DNA of 64,000 nucleotides from Pelodera strongyloides (Eukaryota > Nematoda > Chromadorea > Rhabditida > Rhabditidae). The notes beneath the pieces are model-generated. The model was not told the origin of the DNA, ran no database searches, and worked only from the letters and a program-made list of their open reading frames with translations. Both the position numbers and the translations under genes were made by a program. Each line of letters starts with the position of its first letter. The first letter of the stretch is position 1. Below, piece after piece: positions 1-12,383 of the stretch. The stretch covers positions 291,001-355,000 of the forward strand of contig JAANDG010000058.1 of NCBI GenBank assembly GCA_036852015.1, in the 5' to 3' direction.

Positions 1-1201
1 AAGTACATTACGTGAGTTATCATTAGGTTCAATAAGTGCTTTGCATTAGCGACTTTCACAATAGACTGTGTTTTGTTCAATGTAACGGACATGACTAACG
101 AGAACAAGCACTCAATATGACATAAAAGTTCTTGATCAGTATCGTTATCGAGAGCGGAGGATAAAACAATGATTTTCAGTCTGTATGACACTATCAGTAA
201 CAGTTCAAAACGTTGGGTTTTCAAGTTCATTGAAAATCAAAACCCACTTGAAGCTTTGATGAACGTTGCGTTGAAACACCGTGTTAATTCACCTTCGAAT
301 AAATTTTATTTTATTTAAGTTATCCGGAAATAATGTTTCTAACAATAAGAGTATAACAAGCTGCATCGTCCTTGAAGATTAGATAATCAGCTTTTACTTT
401 GATCGGCTTCTGTAAGAAGCGTCATGCTGTCGTGCACTAACATGTCAGTATGTTGTGGAGGAGAGCGATAGTTTTGAAGGGCAATTGAGCACCAAGTACG
501 ACGAATTGTATTTGGAGCCGGATGTCTCTGCACAAATTATCCAACTTAACCGAATGTCAGAAACGTCTGCTATTAGAAAAAACTGACTTTGTTCGAGCGC
601 ATGCGAGTCAAATTTTTACTTGACAAGCGCAGTGGGAGAACTGTGAGTTACCTCCAAAAAAGTTCCTTTGTGATCGTTCAGTACGCTACTGTATTTGCTG
701 CTCTTCTCGGGGTGGATGGAATACTTTGCATATGTACAAAATCTCTCTTTTTTTCTCCTCTCCTCTCTCTTTCTCTCTCGCTGCCACCTTTTCAGCCAAC
801 TTTTATGTTTCCATTGTTTCGGAACAAAAACAATCATCTTGAACCTTGATACTTTATCATCAATAACGCATTGTCAACCCCCCCCCCCCCAAAAGAAAGA
901 CGAGAACTTTCATTGATTTACGCCAAATCAGCTGTTCAACACATAAATATTAATTTTAAAGTTGTTTCGCGTTGTTACTTCATAATTTATTAGTTTGAAT
1001 GTGGTACATAGCACACCTCAATAGAACTCCTATAATATTATTGTCAGTGTAATATTTATAAATAACTGATAATCCTTCCCGCAATTTTAAATTGACCGAT
1101 TAAAGAATGTAATAACGCATCACCGTTTCTCGCTACATTTTCAACTGACTGTTCTAAAACAAAAAATGATTGAAGTGCTCTAAATGAGGGATATTTTCAG
1201 G
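1..1201. other. Upstream intergenic sequence, no gene seen
   Basis: I see no gene in this stretch. It is AT-rich with a pyrimidine-rich patch around 745-800 and a C-run at 879-890. The short open frames at 589-916 overlap that patch, lack splice context and look like chance. The last bases (TATTTTCAG, ending at 1200) form a strong 3' splice-site sequence immediately before the first gene. Confidence 0.6.
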
Positions 1202-2857
1202 ATGTATTTGATACTGGCACCAGTTTTCCTAGTGTTATTCTTAGAAAAAGCATCCGCATCTTCCCTGGCAGATCAACTGTGTAGAAAATCAGACAGTCTA
1301 TTTTGTTCACAGCACAAAAACTCGACAGTACTACGTAAGATTTACAATTTTTAGTTCTATATATTATTCGATTCATGTATGCGCTCTGTTCAAGTTTCAC
1401 TTATAGACGTGTGAAGTAGTCGTGTGTGCTATTCCATCAGTCTTGCCCGTACAAGGTTAAGTTATTACTTATTAGGCTTATAAGTAATACAAGTACACAA
1501 GTAGAGGCTAGCTAGGCTTTATTAGGTCTCACAATGAAGGTTGACATGGAGTGGACAGATATTACTTTGCACATGGCTCGAGCTCCTCCAGTTTCAAAGA
1601 TTGGAAATTTTTAAACAGATGTCTATTTAAGGTCAACGAACGCTTCGCAATGAAACATCAGAAAACGAAGAGGAAATTTATTTGCGATTGGCTCGGGAAG
1701 TACAGGACGATCCAGTAAGACGAATCTTAACGGCTTTCTTTTTGTTCTACCTAAAGCACTCTACAGTTACCGTCGGAAAATAACTACCTGAGTTCCACCT
1801 ATAGGCCGATAGATATTTTTTAATGTTATTTCCCCTTGCTGTAAGCTTTACCCCTGAAATCTAGGTTTTACGGTAGACTCACAGTAAAGCTGTTGTTTCA
1901 GTTGAGTCAATTGAATCAATAATCTCAACTTTCAAACTCTTTATTTAGTCTTGTCCCCGGCTCAAAGCTGAATACGAGACTGTCTGCTTCACCATTCCCC
2001 CAGTGCAGGCCTTACTAGAAACCAAGGCTTTTTGCGATGCCTTTGTGGAAATGTGCCCCCATCTATTGAAAACAAATCTTTTCACCAAAATCAAGTGAGC
2101 AAATATGTCTAGAAAACAAAATAGGACATAAATTTAAAGGTTATTCGACTTATAACAACCACACGCACTATCACATACTAGTATTCTAGTTGCTACAGTA
2201 ATTTTCAGAGGCTTTCGAGTTGATTTCGCCAGATACTGCAAGAAACAGAAGGAACGGTGAGTCATTGTATATCAGCATATCCATCAATTATGTTTTACCA
2301 ATACTTACAACAAGTATGTGTTTGTGAAAGGTAAATTGTCTGCTCTTTCAGAAATACTGAAACGCCTTCTCCAAATATTACCCAACTGATTCACAATCGT
2401 GTAATTCTCCTAGTGCGTACATAGTTAGCATACTTTCAGTTTCGAGTACGTTTGTCCGGATCCGCTACGCTTTCAAAGTTACGCCGAGGATGCTGTCGAG
2501 TACTGTATCAGATATAAAGACCGATGTCCGGATGCACACGTTCCCAGCAAGCCGGTACCGTATAAAAAGGTGCGTACCGTAGTTGCAGATGGAGAGAGAG
2601 CTGAAAAACAAAGAGTGCGAGACAAAAATAGAATGAGAGAGCTAGAGAAATCTGAACTGCATATAAAAGAATTTCAGAGCAAAGATCGCATCTGGACCCG
2701 TGAGATCAAGCAATTTTGCGATAAATTGGCCAACTTTGCCGCCAACTACTGTACGAATCCGGACCTACTGCGAGTTCCGAAGTATCAACTTCCCTGCGGT
2801 CTCTACAAATATCAATGCGTCGATATTTACACGAGAGTTATCTATGGATGGGGATAA
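1202..2857 (+). CDS. Secreted cysteine-rich protein, function unknown
   Basis: Five exons join in frame: 1202-1334, 1632-1714, 1949-2094, 2209-2256 and 2440-2857, giving a predicted 275 aa. The first 20 or so residues (MYLILAPVFLVLFLEKASAS) are a typical signal peptide, so the product is probably secreted. The remainder has 14 cysteines, an even number that fits disulfide pairing, in repeated pairs such as FCDAFVEMC, YCIRYKDRC, FCDKLANFAANYC and PCGLYKYQC. A charged, probably helical linker (about residues 181-230) separates the last two Cys modules. The start is chosen because ATG follows one base after a TTTTCAG acceptor, suggesting trans-splicing. The exon 1/exon 2 junction is the least certain because the acceptor is weak. 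I do not recognise the family. The next gene starts 459 bp downstream on the same strand. Confidence 0.72.
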
Positions 2858-3316
2858 ATTAATAAATAACATGTATGTATATATGTATGAATAGATATAA
2901 AAAAATTATGCCCTGATTTTCCACGATTTCCGTTTAAATTGAAACACACATTCGTATCGATAAAACATTATTACCCAAATTTGCATCATAACTGTTAACC
3001 GAGGGAATGCACATCATCACTGCCTACCAGCCCTTTACAAGATTAACTTTTTATATAGATGTTACTTATGTCGCCCAAGTTGAACCTATGCGCCTATGCC
3101 TAGCAATGGAACACGTCTCTGGCCTCCTAGACATGTGATCTCTCCTCGCAGGCTTTGTATTATGTTTATGCTTACCGATGAATATTCCCCTTGATACCTT
3201 TGCCGCCTTTGCGTCTGGTAGTTAGTGAACGTCGTATTATTCAAGATGGTTCATACGTATCGTGGATAACAAACCGCTTCTCTTTATAATTTCAGAATAT
3301 CAGAGTTTCAGAACGT

Positions 3317-6138
3317 ATGGCAGAGAATGCCGAAACGAAGTCTCCCCACAAAAATATGGATGTCTACCGCAACGTTGACGACGATCGTAACGCATTGTTG
3401 AGCGTTTATAAAGGTATTTTTTTATATTTCTGTAATTATTCCTTGTGTTAAGATTCGCCTAGTGAAAATTTTCGTAAAAAGGCCAAAAACTGGGATAGTA
3501 CATGTTCAAGGGAGAGGCCCACGAGAAGAAAGTTGTCCTCAATTTACTTGTACGTAATATCCGGTACTTCAGAAATATTATCGTGAAAACCGCATTGCTT
3601 GAAACCTAGAACTCACAGAGTGATTCCCCGTCAAACAGTTCGACCAGGTACCGTAGCCAACAACGTCAAAATTCGTTTTTACGGTTGATATCCGTTCATT
3701 TGCATTCTTTATCTACATAATAATGGTCAGACGAATAAAGATCATTCCTACGCTTATAAAGAGGCGGTTCCAATACAGTAATGTCCTAAAAGCGCAAAAC
3801 AATTTCTGGCTACGGTACCTGGCCGAACTGTTTGCCAGAGAATAACTCAGTGAGTTTTAGGCTTCAAACATTGCGGTTTTCACAGTAATATTTCTGAAAT
3901 TCAGGACATTCTGTACAAATAAATTGAGGAAAACTTTTTCTCGTGGGCCTCTCCCTGTAACGGACGAATAATGAGGCAGATATACATAGTGATAGAAATG
4001 ATTGCTCAGAAGGGCACACTTTTGACCTAGGATCATTTTTTCTGGTTGGTTTGCTAAAAAAATTCTGGTTCGTTTGCTCACAAACTGTGCCGAGCCATCC
4101 TTGAATAAATGAGCACTCTCTTGCAACCTAACATATTTATTTCATTATTTTAGAAAGCGGTTTATTTCTGAGAACCGAAGCTTTGGAGTCCGTAGTTGTC
4201 TCCGTCATGTTCATTATTCTCATCGCAATAATCCTCGTTGTGGCCTATTTGTTTTTCGTTAGAGAAGGAGCGCTAGAGGACGAGGTTAGAATGTTGTTTA
4301 AAGGGAGAGGCCCACGAGAAAAATGTTTTGCTTATTTTACTTGAACAGAATGTCCGGAATTTCAGAAATATCACTGTGAAAACCGCATTTCTTTACGCCT
4401 AGAACTCGCAGAGTTATTCCCAGGCAAACAGTTCGGCCAGGTACTGTAGTCGGCAACGTCCAAATACGTTTTTACGGTTTATATCCGTCCATTACCATTC
4501 TTTCTCTAAATAATAATTGATAAACGAATGAAGAACATTCCTGCCGTTATAATAAACCGTTTCCAATACGTTAATACCCTAAAAGAGCAAAAATTGTTGC
4601 TGACTACGGTACCTGGCCGAACAGTTTGCCGAGGAATAACTCTGCGAGTTCTAGGCACAAAGAAATGCGGTTTTCACAGTCATATTTCTGAAATTCCGGA
4701 CGTTCTGTGGAATTAAATTGGGGAAAAAATTTTTCTCGTGGGCCTCTCCCTTTAAAGTGGTACAACACGTGGTTTTGAAGCATGTTGGACACCCATATTA
4801 CCATGTATTTTATGAAAATTCCGCAACAAAAATTTGCATATACATGAACATCGGTCATCACAAGAAAAAGGAAAACCTACATTTACTTTGGAAAATATTG
4901 TTGTTGTGTGATGAATTCACCAAATTTCACTTGCTACTCAGTCCTACTAAAATCTACACTATTTACCATGTTTTAGGCGGACGCCGTGGCCAATGAAATC
5001 TCCAAACAACGGCAGCTATATGAACTAGGTGGGGGAAACTTGAGCGTTATGTCAATCCGGGTTACTGGGAAAGCGTGGTACACAGCGCTAAATTTGACGG
5101 TGCGCGGCGAGTGTTTGGCGGGTGCGCGGCGACGAGGACGACGGTGGGCCACACGAACTTCGAACCCACTTCCGTGCCCCGGTTTCGTCAGGCCCTCCTC
5201 CAGTGCCCTAAGTTTTATCAGTGCGCACATAAGCAAAATGTGCGTTTCACTTCTCTAGCTTGCTTGCTCTGCTTGCTACAGCTCTGTTTTTGTAGCAGAA
5301 CCAAAATTGTTTTTGTGACCTTGATCGTCTGACTAAAACTGAGAACTTATATTTTCTTCCGGCTGACCTTTCTGATTGCCTGTTTTTTTCCCTTTAGCTG
5401 ATATGGCCCGAGAGCACGGTATGCAAATGGCAATGGAGCGGGAGAGAAGAAGGGCTGAGAACCCCGGACCCTTCCCCATGGTGCTCCCGCCACTGGGACC
5501 ACCCGCAATCCCACCAATGGACGACGTCGTCTCGTTGAAAAGGAAAGACAAATTGGCAAATGGTATGGCAAGTTGAAACCGCTCTACTGCGAATAAGCAA
5601 TATAATAGTTATCTTACCAATCACATACGAAGATCAAAACACGTAGCAATAAAGAAGAGCCTATCCTATTTTCTTAGAAGTGGTTTCTCAAGACCACCTA
5701 AACATATGGAGTAGTTGGTGGGCATTCATGATCCCTACGACCCTAAGGAGTAGTGCAGGTTTTCCGCCTTCCCTAGCGTCGATGGTATCGATGCTCTGTG
5801 TTCCTTAGAGCCCTTAGCCCTTAGCCTTAGACAGAATCTTGGACAGAAAGATAAAATAATAATCCATTTCTAGCTTTCGGGAATGAAATCGATGAAGTAC
5901 TCGATTCCTCCATGTCAATGGCCTGGATGGACAGATCGGTTGAATTATCGATGGAAGTGGAAGTGAGATCACTTTTTTATTCCTTTATTTTTCATAACAT
6001 TTTCATTCCGCATCGCAACGTTGACTATTGGGGGGATATTGTGTATTTTTATGTACAACCTCTGCAGAAAACACTTGTATTATTTCACATGAATACTTCG
6101 TATTTCAGAGGCCCGACATGAAAACCGGAGTAATCTGA
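3317..6138 (+). CDS. Small single-pass membrane protein, function unknown
   Basis: Six exons fit with consistent phases: 3317-3413, 4154-4284, 4977-5028, 5398-5562, 5874-5962 and 6109-6138, for 187 aa. A polar N-terminus (MAENAETKSPHKNMDVYRNV) precedes one strong hydrophobic segment at about residues 46-68, which ends in a charged FVREG. There is no signal peptide. After the membrane segment comes a basic/methionine-rich region, a proline-rich stretch (VLPPLGPPAIPP) that might bind SH3 or WW domains, and an acidic C-terminus. The ATG lies 20 nt after an ATTTCAG acceptor. Introns 1 and 2 each hold a foldback transposon, and intron 3 holds a GC-rich island. I do not recognise the family and infer only a small membrane protein. 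Confidence 0.72.
3508..3961. mobile_element. Foldback MITE, GGGAGAGGCCCACGAG family (copy 1)
   Basis: The left arm reads AAGGGAGAGGCCCACGAGAA and the right arm is its approximate reverse complement, ending near 3961. Inner portions (around 3600-3660 and 3790-3860) are also inverted copies. The element sits in intron 1 of the membrane-protein gene and has no coding capacity. Other copies are at 4299-4756, 53516-54454 and 56520-56976. Confidence 0.8.
4299..4756. mobile_element. Foldback MITE, GGGAGAGGCCCACGAG family (copy 2)
   Basis: The termini are TTTAAAGGGAGAGGCCCACG and its reverse complement, so the element is a near-palindrome of about 458 bp with a short unique centre. The flanking sequence around TTTAAA suggests a TTAA- or TTTAA-like target duplication. 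It lies in intron 2 of the membrane-protein gene. Confidence 0.85.
5085..5180. repeat. GC-rich repeat island in intron 3
   Basis: Built from repeated GTGCGCGGCGA-like words in an otherwise AT-rich intron. The same words recur in the island at 35378-35540. No coding signal. Confidence 0.5.
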
Positions 6139-8929
6139 ACAGAAATATTTTCCAAATGTTTTAGCTAAAAATTAAGTGTTTGTTGAGGTGAATTTAGAAG
6201 ACTTGCAAATGGTAAAGTTGGTAATGTATCCTTGCGCTTTATTTTAATAATATAACATGTACTGTTTTTTACATTATTCTGAATGACCGGAAGAAACCAT
6301 TTTTCGGTTTTTTAGAATATTGATAGATGTTCGTATTTACAGGCATTATAGCCGTATGCCACGTCAAATTTTTAATATAAGACTGCGAGAAAATAAAAAC
6401 TATGTAATAAAATAAATAAAACCTTAAAAACTATTTCGTGACCTCATCGAAAACTGTAATCAACCGGGTCACCATATATGGGAATATACCAGTCATGAAC
6501 TTTTCTGTGTAATTGCCCATGCCCGTAGAGCCAGAAGTTTACTGTCTGCTTTTATCGATAAAATTATGACTCATATATTGTGTAAAGTTGAAGATTTTAT
6601 TTATTACAGTTTTTTTCTCGCCGACTCCACTTGGAGTGAGATCATCTTTTTAATGAACTATCATTGCGTTTCCAAGCAAAAAAATGCCCGTGCTTCTGTC
6701 AAAACTACCGTATGTTTGCACATAACCTGTATGAAAGATTGTAAAAAATATGTATATTTATCCTCGTCTAGTTCCAAAATATGGTATATTTTCGCGTGCA
6801 GGCATACTTGGAAGAAGAGCCTAGTTATTTCTTTTCTATTACAACAACAATATTATTTTGAAGTAACTTGTGGGTTTGCCTGTATTCAATATACCTCACT
6901 TGTTATCGAGAGTTCATGATTGTTTACCTAGACTTTATCTAAACTGGGAGTGCATTGCGGTGAATTTCTCAATGATAATAAGGTCCATTAATGTTAAAGG
7001 AAGGCAGTCACTTCAAAATCAACTTTTTTATTCGATTTTTATTAGATGCAAGCAGATTTATAAAACAATATGCAACCCATAAAAATCCACATAAAATGGA
7101 ATTCAGAGAGAGAAATCAATGAGAATGAGTTTTGATAAATGACCGACGCCGGTGCATATATGCAATTGCCAGGGGTACTTGGAGAGTGAACAGCCTGCAG
7201 TGTTACACCTGGCGCGTGGTTTATCACTGCAGGGTATTTATTATGAAACTCTATACGGGCAATTATAAACTACGGTATATAAGTAAAAGTCATAAACAGG
7301 GATTTCTCTCCCTGAGTTCGTTTTGCCGTACTTTGGCGCTGGAATCGTCGTTTTCTTCACATACTTGAACAATTGATGAAAAGCGAATAAAAAATACGAA
7401 TTTGTAGTGACTGCGATCCTTTAATGAATCACCTTATTTGCTCCCACAAAAGAGCATAAAGTTTTCGGTTCGCAGGAGGTCAACTCTAAAACGTTCACAA
7501 TAACTCTGTCTAGTTATTTCTTCTTAAACTTCATAGCTATCACCTATCACTTCTAGGCTCATTTTCTTTTCTTTTTTTTCATTTTGGATATTACACTTGA
7601 AAACAGTAAATTACGTGGTTCCGCTGCGATTTTGAGTTTGCGAAGATTCAGCGTCCATACTAAATGAATCTGCGCTTAATATATTTCGAATAGTACGGAT
7701 ATATTTCAAAAAAATAGCAGTGTCTGATAATTTTTGTCTGCAGGACCGTATCAAATGCGTTATTATTCGCATGGGTTACGGTAGGCATTTGTCATTCATG
7801 CCCGAACCTGGACAGGCAATTGCCATTGATAGGCCATTATCAACATTTGGGAGATTCTTGTTCTAAAATTAAGAACACTGAACTATATTTTCCATTCCCA
7901 GCACAGCACAAACCTCAGCATACGCTGCACAAACATAGAAGGATGCGGGGTGATGTGTGACTTATTCGACATTTTTTTATCTTTTTATCATCGTTTGGGA
8001 GATAATTACCCTAAAATAATTATGTTAAAAAGAACTGTCGGAAAATGGTCACAACGTCCGTGGTTGCCTGGGGTGGTTCTCCCAAATACTTCGACAAAAA
8101 ACCATCTGGTGATTGGCCAACGGTTGTTTTTTCCGTGCTTTCGGCAATTATTTCATGTTTCTGTGATTGTCTAAGATATCCAACTTACTCAATTGTACAC
8201 CATCATATTGTGCCTTTTGTAATAAGTTATCACTAGTTCCCCATTTCATATGTTCATATTTCAGGGGGTGGGGGTTTATTTTCCAAATCCACCACGTGTT
8301 CGATGAACGTATGATTTTCAAAGCAAAGTGTCTGTCTGAGCTTTTGATGTTTAACCTCAAAACAACTGACTTTCCTGCTCCGACATTAATTAGTCACGAC
8401 AACTGACGAGTGATGTCGTAATGATAAGGAACTTATACACTATCACAGACTATCACAGATTTTATCAATGATGACCGATGCCGCTGACATCTGACCCTTG
8501 GTTGAGATTTTATAGATTATAGACTCCTACTTTCGTTTACCTTACCTTCTATTTTAGACAGTAGTAGAAAGTGAACCACTTACCTTTCTATCTTTTTTAT
8601 TCGTATGAAATTTTTGATCGCTGTAGAAACTTTCAAAACAAGGCTCAATCAACTACATATTTCCTACTTATAGAAAGCCTCGCGATAACATAAACTTTTT
8701 TCTCGATGTTCCATTTTGACACATGAATTCTTCTTTATGAGTAAATAATTATATTACAAGATGAGGTTTGATAAACATGATCGTGAACATGCACAGTGAC
8801 CTGTATTAATTATTTTCTTCGCAAATTTACTGTAATTACTTAGGACTTGTTTATGTTACTTACTGTACATTGTTATAAATATGTCTACTATCCAGAAAAG
8901 TATAAAATTACATTTATAGATTACAAATA
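6139..8929. other. Intergenic region with dispersed-repeat fragments
   Basis: A 2.8 kb stretch without a gene I can support. Around 6740-6820 it shares an interspersed repeat with 44730-44790, and around 6995-7050 with 61455-61510. Around 7735-7790 is a fragment in inverted orientation of the foldback element in RRP5 intron 1. The 117-residue open frame at 6566-6919 lies in this repeat and has no splice context. Several AATAAA-type signals near 6390-6420 could serve the preceding gene. Confidence 0.5.
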
Positions 8930-10280
8930 ATGTTGGTATTTGCCTCTGTTCTTCTTCTTCCCCTTGTACAATCGATGTCCAAAGACAAGGACACTCCCCT
9001 GAAAGCATTGTGGAATCTTGAGGAAGTAAGTATATTGTTAGAACATGGAAAATAGAAGCCCACATAAGTCTATAGATACAAACATAAATAAGAAGACTTT
9101 TTAAAGATAATTGATTTGTTCAACATTTTATTCGTCTTCTTGCTCATCATCATCTTTTGACTTCTATATTCTGATCTAAGCATGTTCATACAATATCTAT
9201 TTCCAGGTTGCCGAATGCGAGCTGCACTACAACGCCCTTGTCTACAACAACTACGGATGTTGGTGTGGAGTAGGAGGTGCACACGAGCCAGTTGATGGAA
9301 TTGACAAGTAAGCAATGAAAAGGGGAGAATCGGATTAAAATTAAAATCATGCACAACCTGGGATATTTGTCGGGGTGCTAGACCAATTGAGAGGCGCGCT
9401 GCTCACGGGTGCGCGCCGTAGGTCCATAGGTGCGCCAGAAGTATGTTAATAATGGTAATAACAATTATATTTAGATGTTGCATGCTGCACGACAAATGTT
9501 ATGACAAGGCTGTGGATGACAAGGTATGTTTTTTTTTTAATTAAAGACCTCGTGTTTCGGTTATTGACGCACCGGGAAAGGCTTTCTCGCTTCCACACAG
9601 TTTCCGAACTGCTACAGTATTCTCTAGCATTTCCACAGAACCTCAAAGAGTAAGCCACATAGGAAGAAACTTAGTCTTCTGCTTATTTGACCTCGAACCA
9701 AATACAATCAATCATAACAAAATAGCATAATATCTTTGCAGCTCTGCTTCGACACCGCCTGGGAGTACATCGACGACTACAGCTGGAAGTGCATTAACGA
9801 GACTGCAGTCTGCGGAAGTTGGTTCTACTAGTTTCTAGCCTTTGAATTGTTATCCTAACACAATAAGCTGCGCATTAGTTACACAGGCGCTAAATTAGCA
9901 TAACTTAGGTACTGTACCTAGGGGGTGGTGTTACGATCGTGCACAAATCATAGCTTGGGATGCGGCGTCAAGATCTTGTATCATTATCATAACTTTGGAG
10001 GGGGGTCATGCTGCTTCACTTATCGTAATTTAAGGGGCACGCTCACTAAGGTCTCCTAACTTAAGGGGCATGGCTCACTAAACTAAGGGTAAGGTCCTTT
10101 CAATGTATTATGTCCATCTAAATAAATTCAGACTCCCAAGGCGAATGTAAGGCTTGGTTGTGTGCCTGTGACAAGGCCGTAGTCGACTGCTGGAGACAAT
10201 ACCCACGACCGGCGAAGAAAGCAAAGTGTAATGGTTCGTTGCAGTTCCTTACCGCCGATGAGGACAAGTTTAGGCATTAA
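8930..10280 (+). CDS. Secreted phospholipase A2 (Ca2+-dependent, His-Asp type)
   Basis: Five exons: 8930-9025, 9207-9307, 9475-9523, 9742-9817 and 10132-10280, giving 156 aa. The family hydrolyses the sn-2 acyl bond of phospholipids outside the cell. A signal peptide (about residues 1-15) is followed by the Ca2+ loop YGCWCGVGG (48-56), the active-site motif CCMLHDKCYD (67-76, catalytic His71 and Asp72), and CKAWLCACDKAVVDCW, where Asp121 corresponds to the second catalytic Asp. Cysteine spacing and the PVDGIDKCC segment fit PF00068, and the length is normal for the family. Exon 4 must use the donor at 9818 to reach exon 5. Reading through it adds four codons and hits a stop at 9829-9831. The ATG follows a TTATAG acceptor-like site. 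An ancestral digestive or lipid-signalling role is as likely as any other. Confidence 0.9.
9365..9445. repeat. Short GC-rich repeat remnant in PLA2 intron 2
   Basis: Contains GAGGCGCGCTGC and GGGTGCGCGCCG words like those of the GC-rich element at 35378-35540. Probably an eroded fragment of a similar element. No coding signal. Confidence 0.4.
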
Positions 10281-10459
10281 GTTGAGGGTCATCTAATTAT
10301 GCAACTATATCCTGAAAACGATGCTAAATCGAAAGAAGGATCGGTCATCGCAGAAATTTTACCCGCCCTGAGTTGCAGTACTCACTTGCCAAATTCTATG
10401 CAATACAAACGACATCCACTCCAATTTTTTAGACTACACCAATTTGAACTCTCATAGCC

Positions 10460-10630
10460 TTAAAGCGAACTGCCAGCTCCTTTGGAAAATTTGCGTATGA
10501 TAAGCAAATCCTATGTATTCTATGCTAATTTTGCGCGATCGTCCACGGCTATCGCGCAAAATTAGCATAGGATACATAGGATTTGCTTATCATATGCAAA
10601 TTTTCCAAAGGAGCTGACAGTTCGCTTTAA
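10460..10630. mobile_element. Palindromic MITE, TTAAAGCGAA family (copy 1)
   Basis: Two arms of about 80 bp are near-perfect reverse complements around a centre near CGATCGTCCACGGCTATCG. They begin TTAAAGCGAA and end TTCGCTTTAA. The second copy (31091-31262, RRP5 intron 8) shares arms and ends with a different loop. Non-coding, probably moved by a transposase supplied elsewhere. Confidence 0.88.
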
Positions 10631-11748
10631 GTTTGTAACGTTAGCTCCAAATACACTAAAATGCTTCGTTCGCTCATTAACACCCTTCAGTTTTAGAAGG
10701 ATTCCTTAGCCTTGTAATCCTACCCGCACTTTCAAGTTTGCTTCATTCGCTTTAACTTTATGAATCGTATTGACTTACCCTTGTCCGCTCACCATTTTAC
10801 CATCTACCGAATTTTCAATTAACAAATTCCTATTCACTTCACTGACTGCTTTACTAGGAATAAATTGATTCCATACAAGACTTAATCAACACATTCATTA
10901 TGAAAAACCTAGACAATATACAATACAAAAACAGTTTTTATTAAATATTAAAACACATCACAGATCAGTTGAAAACCAGTCTAAAACTCCTGTTTATAAA
11001 TTATAGAAACACAAAAATTGCGTAAAAAGGTACACATGCATACAATATAGGCACTAAAAAATATCACAGCAACTGTTAATGAAAAACAATTATTAAAACC
11101 CAAACTAGGTTAGCGCTATAGCGCTAACAAAGGAAATTAAGGATGTTATTATTGTTAACCCCTTTATAAATCTTACATCAACTGTTCAACAGGTTACCTC
11201 ATCTCATACTCTGCTCTTTAAAAGCATTCATCAACAAATATGTTCCACACAGCCCAACCCTGCTAATCGTGCAGGCAAATTATCCATACTAAACATGTAA
11301 CTCATCTGGAATGTGTTAGTATTCAGATATTGCAATTGCGCGGCCTTTTAATGTAAAACAACAATCAGCAACATCAACTAAATAAAAAGCAGTCTACTAA
11401 AAGCATTTCTGGCAAAAAAATACTACGCCACCCATTAATATGCCATCAAAGATAGTAAATACAGCATTAGGTCAAATAAAACAATATCTAATCTAAAATC
11501 TTCGGAAAAAGTTTCCAACAACGCGCTTATTTTGCTTTTGTCGGAGATCGGGATTCAAAGCATAGATAAACTTTGTTTAATTGTAAGCAAACCCAAACAT
11601 ACGGAAATGTAAAATAATAATATACAATTAAATACAATTGAAGCTACAAAGTCAAGAAAATATTAGTATTACATCAAAAATAACGGCCGGTTCTTGAAAC
11701 GCATCTCAATTACCTACATTCATATGTTATTTATGCACACCTCTGGTC

Positions 11749-11923
11749 CTCAGGCGCGCAGCGCGCAAATGCGTAACCGCGTCCGCGGAAAAAAGATTGC
11801 AAATCTGCATTGAAAAATTCGAGACCCAGAGAAACCTCTTTTCTGTGTCTCCGACTTTCCCATGTTAAAAAGCCATCTCTTTTCCGCGGACGCGGTTACG
11901 CATTTGCGCGCTGCGCGCCTGAG
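11749..11923. mobile_element. Palindromic GC-rich foldback element
   Basis: The arms CTCAGGCGCGCAGCGCGC and GCGCGCTGCGCGCCTGAG are inverted copies and extend inward through ATGCGTAACCGCGTCCGCGG, with an AT-rich loop of about 90 bp. No coding potential. Confidence 0.85.
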
Positions 11924-11978
11924 AACGTAGACTGGGAGTGGGGCAGGGAATAAATTAAGTCCGCATCTCTAAATTTTA

Positions 11979-12119
11979 GGGAGGTGATTTAGGCTAATTT
12001 GCATATAATGCATTAGAGATCGGGAGGAGATTTAGACTAATTTGCATGCAATGCATTAGAGACAGGGAGGTGATTTAGACTAATTTGCATACAATGCATT
12101 AGAGATAGGGAGGTGATCG
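11979..12119. repeat. 43-bp tandem repeat, about 3.3 copies
   Basis: Units starting GGGAGG(T/A)GATTTAG begin at 11979, 12022, 12065 and 12108, a constant 43-bp period. Each contains CTAATTTGCAT and AATGCATTAGAGA. It lies about 270 bp beyond the 3' end of the dymeclin gene. Confidence 0.85.
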
Positions 12120-12383
12120 TCCGCATTTGGCGGGGTGTTTTATGCCATGGAGTGGGGTCGATTTTTCTGCTCATTTTCATACAATATATGGTAATGTGGT
12201 TATTTTATACATACGTTATACGTTTCAAGATCCGGCCTTTATATCGCTTTCGCTTTATACAGCGGGCTAATCTTGACTATTCGTGTTGAAAATGAGATAT
12301 ATCACGGTCCGTCACGGTGATTGGTGATAATAACTCTCTAAGATGTGGTAATCAATAAAAAAAACGCCAGACCTTCATAACAG

